A stretch of DNA of 64,000 nt from Megamerina dolium (taxonomy: Eukaryota > Arthropoda > Insecta > Diptera > Megamerinidae). The stretch lies in contig OY978526.1 of the NCBI GenBank assembly GCA_963854835.1, positions 91,958,140 to 92,022,139 of the forward strand, in the 5' to 3' direction. Shown in pieces: positions 13,578 to 42,951 of this stretch. Position numbers and translations under genes: made by a program. The notes below the pieces were generated by a model that was not told the origin of the DNA, did no database searches, and was given only the letters and a program-made list of their open reading frames with translations. Position 1 is the first letter of the stretch, and every line of letters starts with the position of its first letter.

Positions 13578-13601
13578 TTTTGTGTGTGTGTGTGTGTGTG
13601 T
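13578..13601. repeat. (TG)n microsatellite
   Basis: TG repeat of about 12 units. Confidence 0.85.
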
Positions 13602-13907
13602 TTAGTAGACTCAATCCATACTCATGATTTGAGTATATGCTTCCACCTACAATGTAAATGTGCCATTTAAAACCATATACTCGTAGTATAAATTTCATGT
13701 ACACATTTTTACTGTTTAATTTTATACAAAATATGTACTTATTACATATACACATTTGGTTATTCTTACTGTAAAAAAAAAAAAACAAAAGCAAATCACA
13801 TCAGTACAATATCATTTCCTTTTATTCTAACTATATACATTAATTTCTTTTTTGACATGAACTTGTATTTAGTGAAATTTCATACATAATTATTTATTTA
13901 TACCTAA

Positions 13908-13942
13908 ACATACATACATACATACATACATACATACATAGA
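13908..13942. repeat. (CATA)n microsatellite
   Basis: CATACATACATA run followed by a GATG interruption. Confidence 0.85.
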
Positions 13943-14974
13943 TGCATACATATGTATGTATAACGCATTGTTTGTATTTGCCATTTGTAGTCATCCTCGT
14001 CGTCACCGTCGTGTCGTGGTCGTATGTTGTATTATGGATTAATTAGTGTTATTTACTTGCTATTTACTTACTATATATTATTATAGCTAAAAACAAAACA
14101 AAAAAAATGAAGATTGTCTTTTTAACAACTATTTTTCTATGCTTTATGTAACAATAAACAAAATATCAATAAAAAAAAAATATATATATACATATATATT
14201 TACCTTATATACACACACATCCCATAATTGTTTGTTAAAATTATTATCCATTAAGCTTAAATGTACATTTATCTATTATATGTATAATAAATTCAAAATA
14301 CAAAGAAACAGAAACAACGAAAAGAAAATTGTAAAATTAAGTATTTCGAAAAAAAAATTTTAAAAATTATAACGTCACACTGGAAATTAACTTGGCGCAG
14401 ATTATGCTGCACACATATGTGAGTGCCTTCTCAAACAATACAACTTTATATCAAAAATTTCAAATAAAGACTCAAAACATTTTTAAGAGTTCTTCCTAAA
14501 TTTTTAACTGTACTGGATCGCACGATAACTTTAGACATTTAAAATGCTGTATAACTTTGCGTCACTTGTGTCCGGCTCTTAAAAAAGTACGTAAAAGTGC
14601 TAAAAAAAAATTTGAAAAAATTCACAAAACTTTATTGAGGATTCTATCTTAAGCATCAATCGCTATATTACCGATTATTTAATTTGTTTAAGCAATATGA
14701 CTGTTTAAACAGAAAAAAAAAACGTGGAAAATGTCAGTTTCGGCAGGGCACAAGTGACCCGACGTTATACGTTAAGGGTTAATACTAATTTTTAAAGCAA
14801 AGAGTGAAAGATGCTCTCACTAAAATGTTAACATCTCAGTAATGTTCTCATGGACCCTCTTGGGGTCTAGAAGGCCAATTAAGTGGAGTTAAAAATTTTG
14901 TATACAAATTACTATGGCATTATAGAAAATATTTCTTAAATTTATTTTGAACATAAAAAACAGGTTAATAATTG

Positions 14975-16407
14975 TTGGACAATCGATTAATTTTAAAGGG
15001 TTATTTGGCAAAAATGTCTTCAATTTCAATAACAAAATGTATGATGATATTAATGAAAGTATTGGCCATCGTTAGCTATGGCTCTTTCCCCATCTTACTG
15101 GTACTTAGCATATGGATTCCGTCCCAAAAAAACTGCTCATTTTTTGAAGCCAATTTCGGAAACACTGTACTGAAGTGAAGCGTATTCCAGTAAGGGCATT
15201 CTGCATCGGTCGAAACAAATGGTAGTCAGACGGGGCAATGTCTGAGCTATAAGATGGATGAGGTAGAATTTTCGCAACCGCTGTTTTCGAAATAATTTTT
15301 AATCGGTGATTCAACATGAACGTCCGAGCGTTGTCATGATGGAAGAGTCGTATTTTCTGGTCGTTTTTTGGCTATTGCTCTCTTCAATTGTGTTCGGTAC
15401 AGATCCCCTGTGATCGTCTGATCCGTTTTCAAGAGCTCATAATACAACACACCCTTCTGATCCCATCAAATGCAGAGCATTACCTTCGTGGTATGAATAT
15501 TCTGCTTTGCCGTTGATTTCGGTGATTGGCCGTGCTTCACATACGATTTTTTACGCTTCGGGTTGTCGTAATGCATCCGTTTTTCGTCACCAGTAACAAT
15601 AAGATAGTGGGTGCCGTAGCTCAGTGGTTAGTGCGTCGGCCTTCTGATCTGTAGGTCGTGAGTTCAATCCCAGGCTGAAGCAAAACAAAATTTAATATCG
15701 AAAAGATTTTTCTTTCGAACGATACCCACCTGTCAGCAAGAATTGGCAATTTTTCCGGCAATAACAACAATGGGCCTTTCTGGCCTAAGTGTGTCCTCTC
15801 AGAGAGAGAGGGTAACCACATAACCTAACCTAACCTAACAATCTGATGCAAAAACGACTTCTTTTTGTATCGCTCAAGCAACATTTCTGATATGCAAAAT
15901 CGCCTTTCAACGTCTCTTGGCATCAGTTCATGTGGCACCCAATTTCATTGCTTTTGAATCTTTTGCGTTTGACAACAATCTTGGTCGAGTAATGCTTCCA
16001 AGACTTCATCTTCAAACCTTCTTGTCTGACCAGGTACCTCCTTGTTTCCTGTGTCGAAATCTCTCTTCTGAATCGTCTGAACCAGTACTCACAAATTGAA
16101 ATCGATGAATCATGCACACCATAAGCTGCTTCCTGCAGCGTACGACGACCCTCAGCTGCAGATTTTTACAAATGAAAGCAAATAAGTAGTTCTTCCAGCA
16201 AATTGCATTTTGTTCGTGTAAAACTCGGCATATTCGATGCTCAAAAACACTTTGTTGTTTACACTTCAACACTGTGACTGTTGAAACTGAAATTAATAAC
16301 CTCATGACAGACAACAAAAAATAAAAAATGGAGGCCGTGTGAGCGATGCATAACAACACAAGCTACGCCATCTTATGTCAATCCTTCAAAATTAATCGAT
16401 TGTACCA
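14975..16407 (-). mobile_element. Decayed mariner element, split by a SINE
   Basis: The left end TTGGACAATCGATTAATTTT and the reverse complement of the right end, TTGGTACAATCGATTAATTT, form terminal inverted repeats about 1.43 kb apart. The minus strand between them carries scattered transposase pieces: ITGDEK-like sequence near 15590, VMLCIWWDQKGVLYYELLK at about 15420-15480, SDIAPSDYHLF at about 15215-15245 and SKNEQFFWDGIH near 15125. Many frameshifts and stops are present. A SINE (15607-15839) lies inside, so the mariner is the older insertion. Confidence 0.8.
15607..15839 (+). mobile_element. tRNA-derived SINE, short form with (CCTAA)n end, inside a mariner
   Basis: The head GGTGCCGTAGCTCAGTGGTT has a clear A box, and GTGAGTTCAATCCCAGG a B box, as in a tRNA gene. 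The body continues with AAAATTTAATATCGAAAAGA and ACCCACCTGTCAGCAAG, as in the long-form SINEs. The end differs: GGGCCTTTCTGGCCTAAGTG, an AGAGAGAGAG run and CATAACCTAACCTAACCTAA. It is therefore a second subfamily sharing the first 150 bp or so. Confidence 0.85.
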
Positions 16408-16890
16408 ATACACGAGCTTTTATCGGAATATAAAAATTTATTATCATTATTAATTATATCTTTCCTTCCTATTATCACGTCAAAATATAAAAAGTGAGTG
16501 AATTATTTTGAAGTTATAGATATTTGAAATTTTTGAATTCTTTATTTGTTTGGCTTGTTGACGTATAATGTAGAATTTGTGGCGCGCCATGCTAAAAATG
16601 TCCTCGTTATTTTGGAACGTTGCTCAATTAAATCATTTTAATACCTTTGGAATTGATTAAAAATTCAATAATAGAAAATAAAAAAGGCAATGTATGAACA
16701 TATTTTCCAGAAAGGCCAAAATGCAATTGATTTCTGTATAAATGAATATTCATGTTTCTCCTCTATTACATTTACATATGTATGTTTACTTTTATTGCAC
16801 CAACAGTTGCACTTCTATTACCTTTGGCAACATGTATTTTGCATACATTAAATTCTCATGTACATATATATAAAAATCTATATTTTTACC

Positions 16891-17431
16891 AGAGCTGTAA
16901 AAGAATTAAATCATTTCGGAATTCATTCAGCATTAATTTTATTGACAAGTAGCATCAACGGGAGTACAATCCATTACAGGCCACGCACTAGCAACAAATC
17001 GAAACGATCGGTTGAAATTCATTTCGCCACACACTTGTGGATTTATTGACGATTTGATGTCGTTCGTAAACATGGATCCTTTGTACATTTCGAAATCTCA
17101 AATTTGCCATAATTTAGAAATCTCTTATACAGGCACAATCGATTGCATAACCCGAAGTGTTAATCATCCACTTCGCCATACACATGCCAATCTGTTGAAA
17201 ATTCAACCAATCGTTTCGATTTGTTGCCTATATTTGGTCTGCTTAATTTTTACATTTCAATAAAACATTCAGTCCTGAATGCATAAAATCATCAATATTA
17301 CAATTCAGTGTCAATTCGTTAAGTTTTACAATACTTGCGTTCACTTATTGAATACTAGAAAACAGGGATGTCAGCCTTTGAAAACGTATACAAAAGAATG
17401 ATAAGTGGAAATTCATAACTTTTACAGCTCT
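16891..17431. mobile_element. Fold-back MITE with nested inverted arms
   Basis: The ends AGAGCTGTAAAAGAATTAAA and (reverse complement of the right end) AGAGCTGTAAAAGTTATGAA pair over about 20 bp. Inside, GCAACAAATCGAAACGATCG at about 16991 pairs with its near-perfect inverse at about 17205-17227, and flanking CGCCACACAC/GTGTATGGCG segments extend the palindrome. No coding content; target duplication unclear. Confidence 0.7.
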
Positions 17432-18182
17432 AATTTTTTCCGAAATCAATTACAACAGTTGAAGTTAAAAATAAATGATAACATAAATGTGATGTTTGTA
17501 TGTATAGTACATTACTTGTATCTACTATTTCGAATTTCATATATTTTATATGTATGGTATATCAATTTTCGTTTCGTTGTTTATTTCTGATTATTTTTTG
17601 TTTTTATGATTTCTTTTTTCGTTTCGAGCGTATTAACATTGCACGCATTTTACATTGAAATTAATACCAAGATAAATTTGTATTTTTTATCTTATCAAAA
17701 TAGTGTTTATACTAGATATTATACATTATTATTATTAATATATAGCATAGCATTATAATACCCACACGCATACATTTTTGAAGAATTAAACAATACTCAA
17801 TAAAAAAAAATAAAAATAAAAAAAGAAAAAATAAATAAAATAAAATAAAAACAATAATAAATTGAAAAAGTTCAAAAGAAACATCGTTTTTTTTCATGCT
17901 AATGTGTTCTTCTTTTATTTTATTTGCGCAAAAGAAAATCAAATGTTCTATTCTTTACTCATTGCATTTGGAAGTAAGTATGTGGTCGCAGTAAAGTTTT
18001 GTGTCGTTCTATTGCATGGCTTATATAGGAAAAATTACTACTATATTACTACTAATACCATAAAATATTATTTGTGCTACTATTATTACATACTTTACAC
18101 AATTTTTCTTGTAAATTTATATCTACATATGATTGTGGTGCTGCAAACGTAATCAACTTATTGTTAGTTTAGTTAGTTGCAT

Positions 18183-18614
18183 AGGGCCAGTTTTTCAGTG
18201 CGATTTTAACTCGATTTGCAGTTTCAACGTAGTTTAAGCTAAGTTTAAACGCCCAATCTAGCTGGGTTAAACTAAGATTAACCTATCAGTTGTTCAGCCG
18301 TCTGTTCTTGCACTCCAGTACATCTTTTCTTGCTGCGGTTTATACTAAGTTTAAATTTTAATTCCGTTTACGTAAACTTAGTTTGAATCTAGTTTAAACT
18401 TGTACTGAAAAACTGACCCTAAGTTGAACTTATCAGTTGATTAGCTGTCTGTTCTTGCATTCCAGTACATCTTTTCTTGCTTGCACAATTTCTCACAGAC
18501 ATTTGAATTTATTTTAGTACAATATACACTTTTTTCCATAATTTAGAAAACGACGTAATCAAAAGTGTAAACTTGGTTTAAAACTAGTTTAAACTGGTAC
18601 TGAAAATCTGGCCT
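18183..18614. mobile_element. Tandem pair of MITEs (AGGGCCAGTTTTTCAGT family)
   Basis: Inverted ends AGGGCCAGTTTTTCAGT (18183) and AGGGTCAGTTTTTCAGTAC (inverse, ending 18420) bound a first unit of 238 bp. A second unit shares the internal stretch GTCTGTTCTTGCA.TCCAGT then ACATCTTTTCTTGC, and ends with AGGCCAGATTTTCAGTACC (inverse, ending 18614). Only one full left end is present, so the second unit is partial. Both contain repeated AGTTTAAACT motifs. Confidence 0.72.
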
Positions 18615-18619
18615 TTAAT

Positions 18620-21600
18620 CTTAATAAAATACAATTAACATTTGCATTTTATTAACCAAAATATATACAAAATTTTTTTAAATAACAAATTCCCAATTAC
18701 TCAACTGGCAGCTACATTTGGTTATTATTTGTTAGATAAAAAAAATATTTACATATATGTTATTTTGAGGTGGTGGAATCTTTCTGCTCCATACACATTA
18801 ACGACAGCAGCTTTACGACTATATCTGTCAAATTGTAAAAACACTCATTGTACGTGTACCTATGCCATTTTGTAGTCGAGCAGATAAGTAGCTGCTGTCG
18901 TCAATATGTATAGGGCATTAAAGACAAAGAAAAATATACAGTAATAGCCCGATTTACTTGCTGTCATCAATTTTTGTTAAAATGTTAAATGCTCCATACT
19001 AAGATCCCTCGCAATCGTTACTCGATTTCAATTTATGCATGCTTTTCCCTATGCACGTCGTTAGTGGCAACGTACTTGTACGGCAGTTTCCTTCATTAAA
19101 ATCATCTCTGTGTTTGCATTTTTTTCTGTGAATTTGTTTACATTTGGTTTGTTCACGTACTTTCCCAGCAAAAACTTGCAACGAGAGAGTAAAATCAAAA
19201 TAGAGAAACATATTCTCACAAAGATAAAATTTTAGGAAAAAAAATTCGTAAAAAATTAGTAAAAATTATCAAGTATACAGAAAACCGATTGATTTTGACA
19301 TTTGTTTTTGTTTTTTATATGCTGCAGATTATTACTAGTAGAAATTTGCAGTTACTTTTTTCTCTCTCTCTCTGATTTTTTGCACTCTCGTTTGTGCTCT
19401 CTCGTTGTAAATTTTACGAGTACGTGCACTTGAACAATTTGTAATAGTTTAGAGTTCGTGAAAAAAGCTATTGAAGAATATAATTTTTTTTTAATAATGC
19501 TGCTTTAACCGTATATACTTTATTAAAAATTAATGCAAGTTTTAATTGACATGAGTATGGAGAGGCCTTCTCAATAGTGCTCCGAAAAAAAAATTCTACG
19601 ATAGGGAATTTTTCATCAACCGAATTTTTCTCTAACATAAACTTTGTTCTTTGTGCAATTGAATATTGTGGTTGAATTAAAAAGAATGAAATATTGCAAT
19701 TAAAGCTTATAATTTTTCTAACACCATCTCAAATCATGGAAGTGAATAGAAGAGAACAAGCGGATTTAAAATTACCAAAATTTTGCAGGCTTATGCTGAA
19801 CAAATTTCGCGAGAAAGTTTTCACTTGTCATCAATGCATTTTAAATTGCTGACAAGTGAAAATATTCATGCGAAAATTTGTTTAGGGTAAGCATGTTGGA
19901 CATTTGTTTTAGTAATTTTCACAGCTACGTTATGTAACCTAAACATGCAAATTTCCTAAAAGTCACTAGTACTTTCCCCAATATTAAAGAACTAGTGCAT
20001 GTGGAGGTAGAATTTCGTATGAAGCATATACTTTGTCATCGTCAAGACAAAAACTATTCTAAGATTCACATAATTTTCACCAAAGTAGAATTAATCAATT
20101 TCAATATTACCAATTGGCAAAAATAATGGTGATAATTCCAATGTGTCGCAAAAAAACATGATTATCTTTATCCATAAATATTAGATTGCGTAATATGAAT
20201 TATTTATGTAAGACGCAACTACGTATCTAGTAACCGCTTATTACATATTACGAAGTTAATATGAAAATTCCGCATTAATATTGTGTTAAAGTCTTTCTCG
20301 AGTTGCCAACAATTTTGAAATTAGGATTTATCACATTTTGTAAAGTTATTTTTATATCTTCATCTCTCATTATGAGAATGGGAGAACGAACTCCATATAC
20401 CTATCCTGGACTCTTTGACTGTAGCGTACAACAATAACAAATATACTACTTTGTTACAACCCCAATAGCAAGAGGGTGAATATACGTATATTCTTTTTTT
20501 TCTATGCTTTCATGTATTACAAAAACAAAAACGAGCAGAAACAAATTACATATATCCCAAAATGCTTTTTTATCAGATTGCATATAAATCATATGTATAC
20601 TCGTGCCTTGAAATCGTGAGCCGCAATCAAATGATGCTTGCCTATTAACCCTTTCGCTCCGAATGTTGCCTGTGAGCAACTTTCCATGTTCACAGGCTAT
20701 CCATAATTTTTTCTTTAAAGTTAAGTAGACTCCGACTGGTAAATATTTTCAAAAGGGAAACCACACGAATTTTATAATTGCTTTCAAAGTTGTGTTCAGT
20801 GTCCTGCAAATAGCAGCCGTTTGCAAGGGCAGTGCTTCTTTTTAATAAATAATAACAAAAATACAAATTCTCCAGTGCTTATTAAAGTTTTTAACATTAA
20901 TATTTGGTAAGTAAGTTTGTGTTTTGTGCTTTCTGCATTAAGTGGTAAATTATTGGAATTTAAAAGTTGCTTCTAAGTGACTTTGGGTAATATTGATTTA
21001 AAAAATGAAAAAATTGTTTTTATTCGAATAAACATTCCTTTTAAATATGAAAACTAAAACAAACAAAAAACTATTATTGTTAGTACAACCAAAATAAACA
21101 TCGCATTGCAGTCTTGCATTGAATTCCCTATATCATCTAGTACTCTTCTGAGCAATGTACTTTCAATGGTAGTTCTAAATAGGCGCTGTAGCCTACACAA
21201 GACTGTAACTCCAACATCAAAATGCCTAAAATTCGGTGTTCGTCTTTGTTGTAACAATAAAAAATATTTTTTTTTTATTTTTCATGAATGTTTCTTCAAA
21301 TGTTGAATGTTACACTGCTTTACAATTCGTTATCTTGAAAATATACCAAGAAATGCATGTATAGGGGAGAGTTAGTATGGACTTCCTGAGCTCAAAACAA
21401 ATAAAAAAAAAATTTTTTGGATGGACAGGTTTTTGACAATTTCTGGGTATTTTTGGGCCGTAAAGTAGTGTTATTGTTGAATGGTTCTTCAAATAAAGAC
21501 ATAATTTTTTCATAAAGTAAAATTTTTTGGTTTAAAAATATTTTTATACCACTATAATGCAATGTTACTCACAATGTTACTATAGCGCCCAAACCGAGAG

Positions 21601-22140
21601 GCATGTGAATTTCAAATTTTGCATCACCAACACCAGCTAGGGCAAGTAATTCATGATTTCCACAAAAGAAAAAATAAAGTTTATGATTAAAAACGTTATA
21701 CAAAACCAAGTACATTACTAGTTTCTTTGATTTAATTAATCGGGGGAATACCCCGAATAAATGGTTTTGTTTGGTGTGCGAAAAAATTGTATTTGAATTT
21801 TCGGTAAGCTCCTCGAAATTCTCATAATATACATAGGGTGTAGTTACTTTTGAAGCCGTTTAAAATTATGATAAGTCAAATTTTACAAGCAGTGCGAAGA
21901 GCATTTTTTTGTAATTAGACTTTTTAGACCAATTTTTCTAATGAAGTGCAGAGCCATGTAGGTACATGAATTTTTAGAGTATATTTACAAAAAAATGTTC
22001 AATGAAGGTTTATTAAGTTTTACGTGCTTGTATTTAATGTATTTGTTGTAAAATATACAATTCATTATTCAACTTTTGCACTTCACACACTTTACGGTTA
22101 CCGAGGGTATATTTTTACCTACTAAATATACATATGTATT
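18620..22140. other. Non-coding spacer
   Basis: AT-rich. Short stretches with GAGAGAG/CTCTCTC and CTTGCAAC or GCAAGT motifs (about 19150-19200, 19365-19410) resemble parts of MITEs seen elsewhere (30927, 46850-47110), but without clear ends. Confidence 0.45.
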
Positions 22141-22143
22141 ATG

Positions 22144-22302
22144 GTGCGATTAGTCAGCACGTAACGGTAAGTAAGGTAACGTTGGTTTCTGTAGAAATTA
22201 GATTTTCAACGTCAGTCATATTTGTATTTTATATTATACCTAGACATCTCTTTCCTACTCATATATCATATGAACTGAGCTATCCGTGTTGACTAATCGT
22301 AC
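22144..22302. mobile_element. Short MITE candidate, 18-bp inverted ends
   Basis: GTGCGATTAGTCAGCACG at the left pairs with the reverse complement of CGTGTTGACTAATCGTAC at the right (two mismatches). The 159-bp span has no ORF. Short repeats make this only moderately sure. Confidence 0.5.
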
Positions 22303-22773
22303 TCCGTTTTTTACATTACTTTTTTTTGCTTTGTGTTACGTTACGTGTTGGCAATTAGCACTATTAGGGCTCTTGATATTCGAATATATAATCGAATATT
22401 CGAACTATTCGAATGAGGCAAATGTTCGAATAGTGGTATTTGGATAATCAGTCAACATCGAATATTCGAATAATCGCTAGCTGTCGAATATTGGAATAAT
22501 CATATTATTGATACTTTATTTTGATAAAAATCTAAAAGAAAAGATGTAGTTATTTCTTCAATTTTAATAAAATTATCAACCAAATACATATAGTTTCATC
22601 ATAAATAATATAAATTTCAGAACACGCATTTTTTGTTGATTCCACTGGAAACGATGTTCTATAATATCAAAAAAAAAAAACTATGATTGCAATCGCGTAA
22701 ATGTGCATTTATTATGTGCGGCTGCATGAACAGTCTTCGAAAAATTAATGTTCGAAAACAATAAATGTACATA

Positions 22774-23443
22774 ACAGATGTACAAGCTTAAATCCGCTGT
22801 TTTTGGTAAAAAAAAATACTTTTTTTTCATAGAAATCCAAAAATTAATTTATTCAAAGTATTTGCCCTCACTAGCTACACATTTTTTCCATCTCTCGGGG
22901 AATTTGTGTATACCATGCCAAAAGAATTCTTCATTTTTCGAGGCACACCACTCGTCAAGCCATTTTCCGACGTCTTCATACGAATCGAAGTGTTGTTCGG
23001 CGAGCGCGTGACCCATCGACGAAAACAGGTGATAGTCAGAAGGGGCCAGCTCTGGTGAATAAGCGGGATGAGGTAGCACCTCCCAATTGAGTGGGTCCAA
23101 GTAGTTTTGGACCAGTTTTGACTTGTGCGATGGGGCGTTGTCATAACCAGGTCTTTTTTCACCCAAAGCACGGCGCAATTTCACAGTTTCACTAGGTTTC
23201 AACAGCTCGTAGTAGATGACACCCTGCTTATCCCACCAAATGCACAGCTTCTTGTCAGTCAAGTCAAAATTGCCTTCTTTGAACCGACGAAACCAGTCTC
23301 TGCAAGTGGTTTCCGACAGCGCACTGTCACCATAGGCCTCCACACGCATTCGATGCGACTCAGCAGCAGATTTCTTCAAGCAAAAAAGTAGAGCTTCCCG
23401 CATATGCCCAGCGCGGACAGCGGATTTAAGCTTGTACACCTGG
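22774..23443 (-). mobile_element. Internally deleted mauritiana-type mariner (670 bp)
   Basis: The right end (inverse) CCAGGTGTACAAGCTTAAAT and left end ACAGATGTACAAGCTTAAAT are terminal repeats resembling Mos1-type CCAGGTGTACAAGTA ends. TA is present directly outside both ends (22772-22773 and 23444-23445), the expected target duplication. The transposase inside has lost large pieces, so this is a non-autonomous derivative of a roughly 1.3 kb element. Confidence 0.88.
22849..23439 (-). pseudogene. Internally deleted mariner transposase, 196-codon open frame
   Basis: The frame stays open across two deletions. The N-terminal helix-turn-helix part (ESHRMRVEAYGDSALSETTC, RDWFRRFKEGNFDLTDK) jumps to KLCIWWDKQGVIYYELLKP, then EKRP is joined to GYDNAPSH and the C-terminal LPHPAYSPELAPSDYHLF and HGIHKFPERWKKCVASEGKY. 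The first catalytic Asp region (GDEKW) is gone. The second (YDNAPSH) and third (PSDYHLF) remain. Its first eight residues, MYKLKSAV, are encoded by the terminal repeat itself. Confidence 0.85.
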
Positions 23444-24201
23444 TATATAGTTCAGTATAAACACCCTACGCTACACTATGATCAAATATTCGAATTGTAA
23501 CAATCGAAGTGCTGAAACTGTTCGAATAATAATATTCCATTGAAAATCGTATAATCAATCGATCGTTCAAATAGTCGATTATTCAAACTATATTTTTAAG
23601 AGCCCTAATATGTACGTATGTCCATGTATGCTTAAAATAGCACGGATTATTATAAAAAAAAAATACAAATATATTAATTATATACTTATAATTTACTTAT
23701 TTCATCTTACTATATTTCTATATTTCTCTTTCTTCTTTTTCTTGCTCTGCATATGAATTTCAGTAAATGAAAGCAAACATATTAATTAAGTACACAAAAA
23801 AACTCAATAAAAAAAGATAAATAAATATCAACAGAAGAAACTCAAGTAAATTTCAGCTTTTCACTATCAGCTAAACGTCAATATACATAGGTATTATCAA
23901 CGTAAAATATAAACAATGCCGAAGGATCAATAATAAAAAAGTTGAGTACACATGTACAGGTATTCGGCCGCTTCTTTCCAATGCTCGTCTTAGTACAATA
24001 AGGACGGCGTAAATATTAACAACGAAGGGACCGAAGAGGAAAGTTTTCATCATATAAATCTACATGTGCGCGCATATATACACACATAAACATACATAAT
24101 AAGCAAGCAACCACTTTGATTCGTCTGTAATTAGCTTAAATTAGGCAAATTCTTGTCGCATCGGTTCATTCAAGTCCATTACATTAGAACAGTGATCAAA
24201 A

Positions 24202-41328
<17,127 letters not shown>

Positions 41329-42950
41329 AAACAAATTATGCTGAGATGAAGAAACTAAATAACCACATACATCGATGTGTCAGCATCCCCACAAATCTAG
41401 CTCTATGTTTAATGTGAATACAGGATGATGTCAGAATGATGACGGTGATGATATGCTTAATTTACTTAGCTTGCAATCTTAAATTTTATATACTATACAT
41501 ATATTGTATTATCGCGCGTATTATTGCCAAAATTTAACACAAACACCACCAAATACAATTATATGCTACTAACTAACTAATATTATCAATATAGGATATG
41601 TAACAATAATAGAATCAAAGTAATAATTATAATTAATGTTATGGTTTATATTAATTAATTGGTGATAGCACTTTGCTTATATTTTCAGTAAAACATGCAT
41701 GTCTGTATGTACAGTTTGTACACGTATATATATATAAATAGCTATATCTCTTTTTATAATTACAAGATTATTGATTACGTTATTTTTTTGTATTTTGGTT
41801 AAAAATTAATATATGTATTTTTTTTTTTTTTTGCATTCGCAATTTGAAACCAAATCAATGTGGTAAATGAAACAATATTAATGTAAAAGTAAAATTTATT
41901 AGTATTTTTTAATTTTATGTAAATTCATAATTTATATTATACTTGTTGTATATAACATATTATGAGAATATATGTATGATGAAACATATTCCTTATTTTA
42001 TTATTTATAAATATATTAATATGCCTGTGCAAGTGGAGCCAGTACAAGATAAAATTATAAAAAATGTAAATTATACATGCACATATGTGGACATTTTTCC
42101 ATTCATTACATTACATTTTTTTTCGCATACATATGTGCACCATGATATAATGATAGAGAGGTAGAATCAGTTTTTCTTTCGAATTTTAGAAATGAATTTC
42201 GCAACAATTTCCCTTTTTTTTCTGCCTTATGTGCAACGAAAAAAGAAACAAATCTCTGTCAAATAAAAAAAAAAAATATTTTGCTGTTGTGCAATTTTGT
42301 AGCCGCCTATGAAGTGCAATGAAATTAGTAGCATTTCTTTTACATATTTATTTATGAACTACTAAATCGAAAAACACATTAAATAAATGCATACAAAAGT
42401 TTATAAGTTCTAACTCGCTATCTTTATGCTTATAAAATTAAATAGATACTGTTTCCTTAGCAGATCTTGTTTTTATGCTAATAAAATGAAAACAGCATAT
42501 ATTTCCTAAGCAGAGTTATTTGATTTTCTATTTTATATATAAAATTCAAATAGAACAAATTCTGATTACACTGTTGTAGTCGAAAAATTGATCAACGTTC
42601 TAGTAAATATTAACGGTTAGAGACAAACCTTCTGAGTTGATTGGTTTCCACACCAAAGGGCTGTATTACGTCAAATTTTCGAGAAATCAATTTTTACAAT
42701 TTCGCACATTTTTTTCACAAAAAAAAAATAAAAATCGAAAAAATTGTATACCTCACGCATTATGATATGGGTATCAAACGAAAGATGAAATTCTTCTGTA
42801 ACTCAAAAAACTCACCTACCGATATAATGGCAGTGAGTTGTGTTAAAATTATACAATCTGTCAGAAAATATCGCCCGTTTAGTCTTTTTGGCGTGAAATA
42901 TAATGTGCTATATATAATAAAAAAGAATAAACAAAAAAAAAATAAAAATA
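41329..42950 (+). other. Probable mura-like 3' UTR and downstream spacer
   Basis: AT-rich sequence after the stop codon with no ORF of interest. Candidate poly(A) signals AATAAA occur near 42265 and 42382; which one is used cannot be told. It has several poly-T and poly-A runs and TATGTA motifs. From about 42600 nothing is recognisable until the SINE at 42952. Confidence 0.4.
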
Positions 42951-42951
42951 A

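Larger units (their letters stand above)
13260..14970. other. Non-coding, nothing recognised beyond microsatellites
   Basis: AT-rich spacer holding the TG and CATA repeats. No coding signal. Confidence 0.5.
22372..23610. mobile_element. Fold-back element (TATTAGGGCTCTT ends) hosting a mariner
   Basis: A perfect 13-bp inverted repeat, TATTAGGGCTCTT at 22372-22384 and its inverse at 23598-23610. Both arms are rich in ATTCGAATA-type palindromes (for example 22388-22415 and 23488-23560). The middle is interrupted by the mariner at 22774-23443; without it the element would be about 570 bp. No own ORF. Confidence 0.68.

Noticed and set aside
15607..15680. tRNA gene
   Set aside because: A and B boxes are present, but the sequence is the head of a SINE with the family body attached, the cloverleaf is imperfect, and several copies with the same body exist.
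15815..15840. Interstitial telomere
   Set aside because: Only three CCTAA units, at the exact end of a SINE copy.
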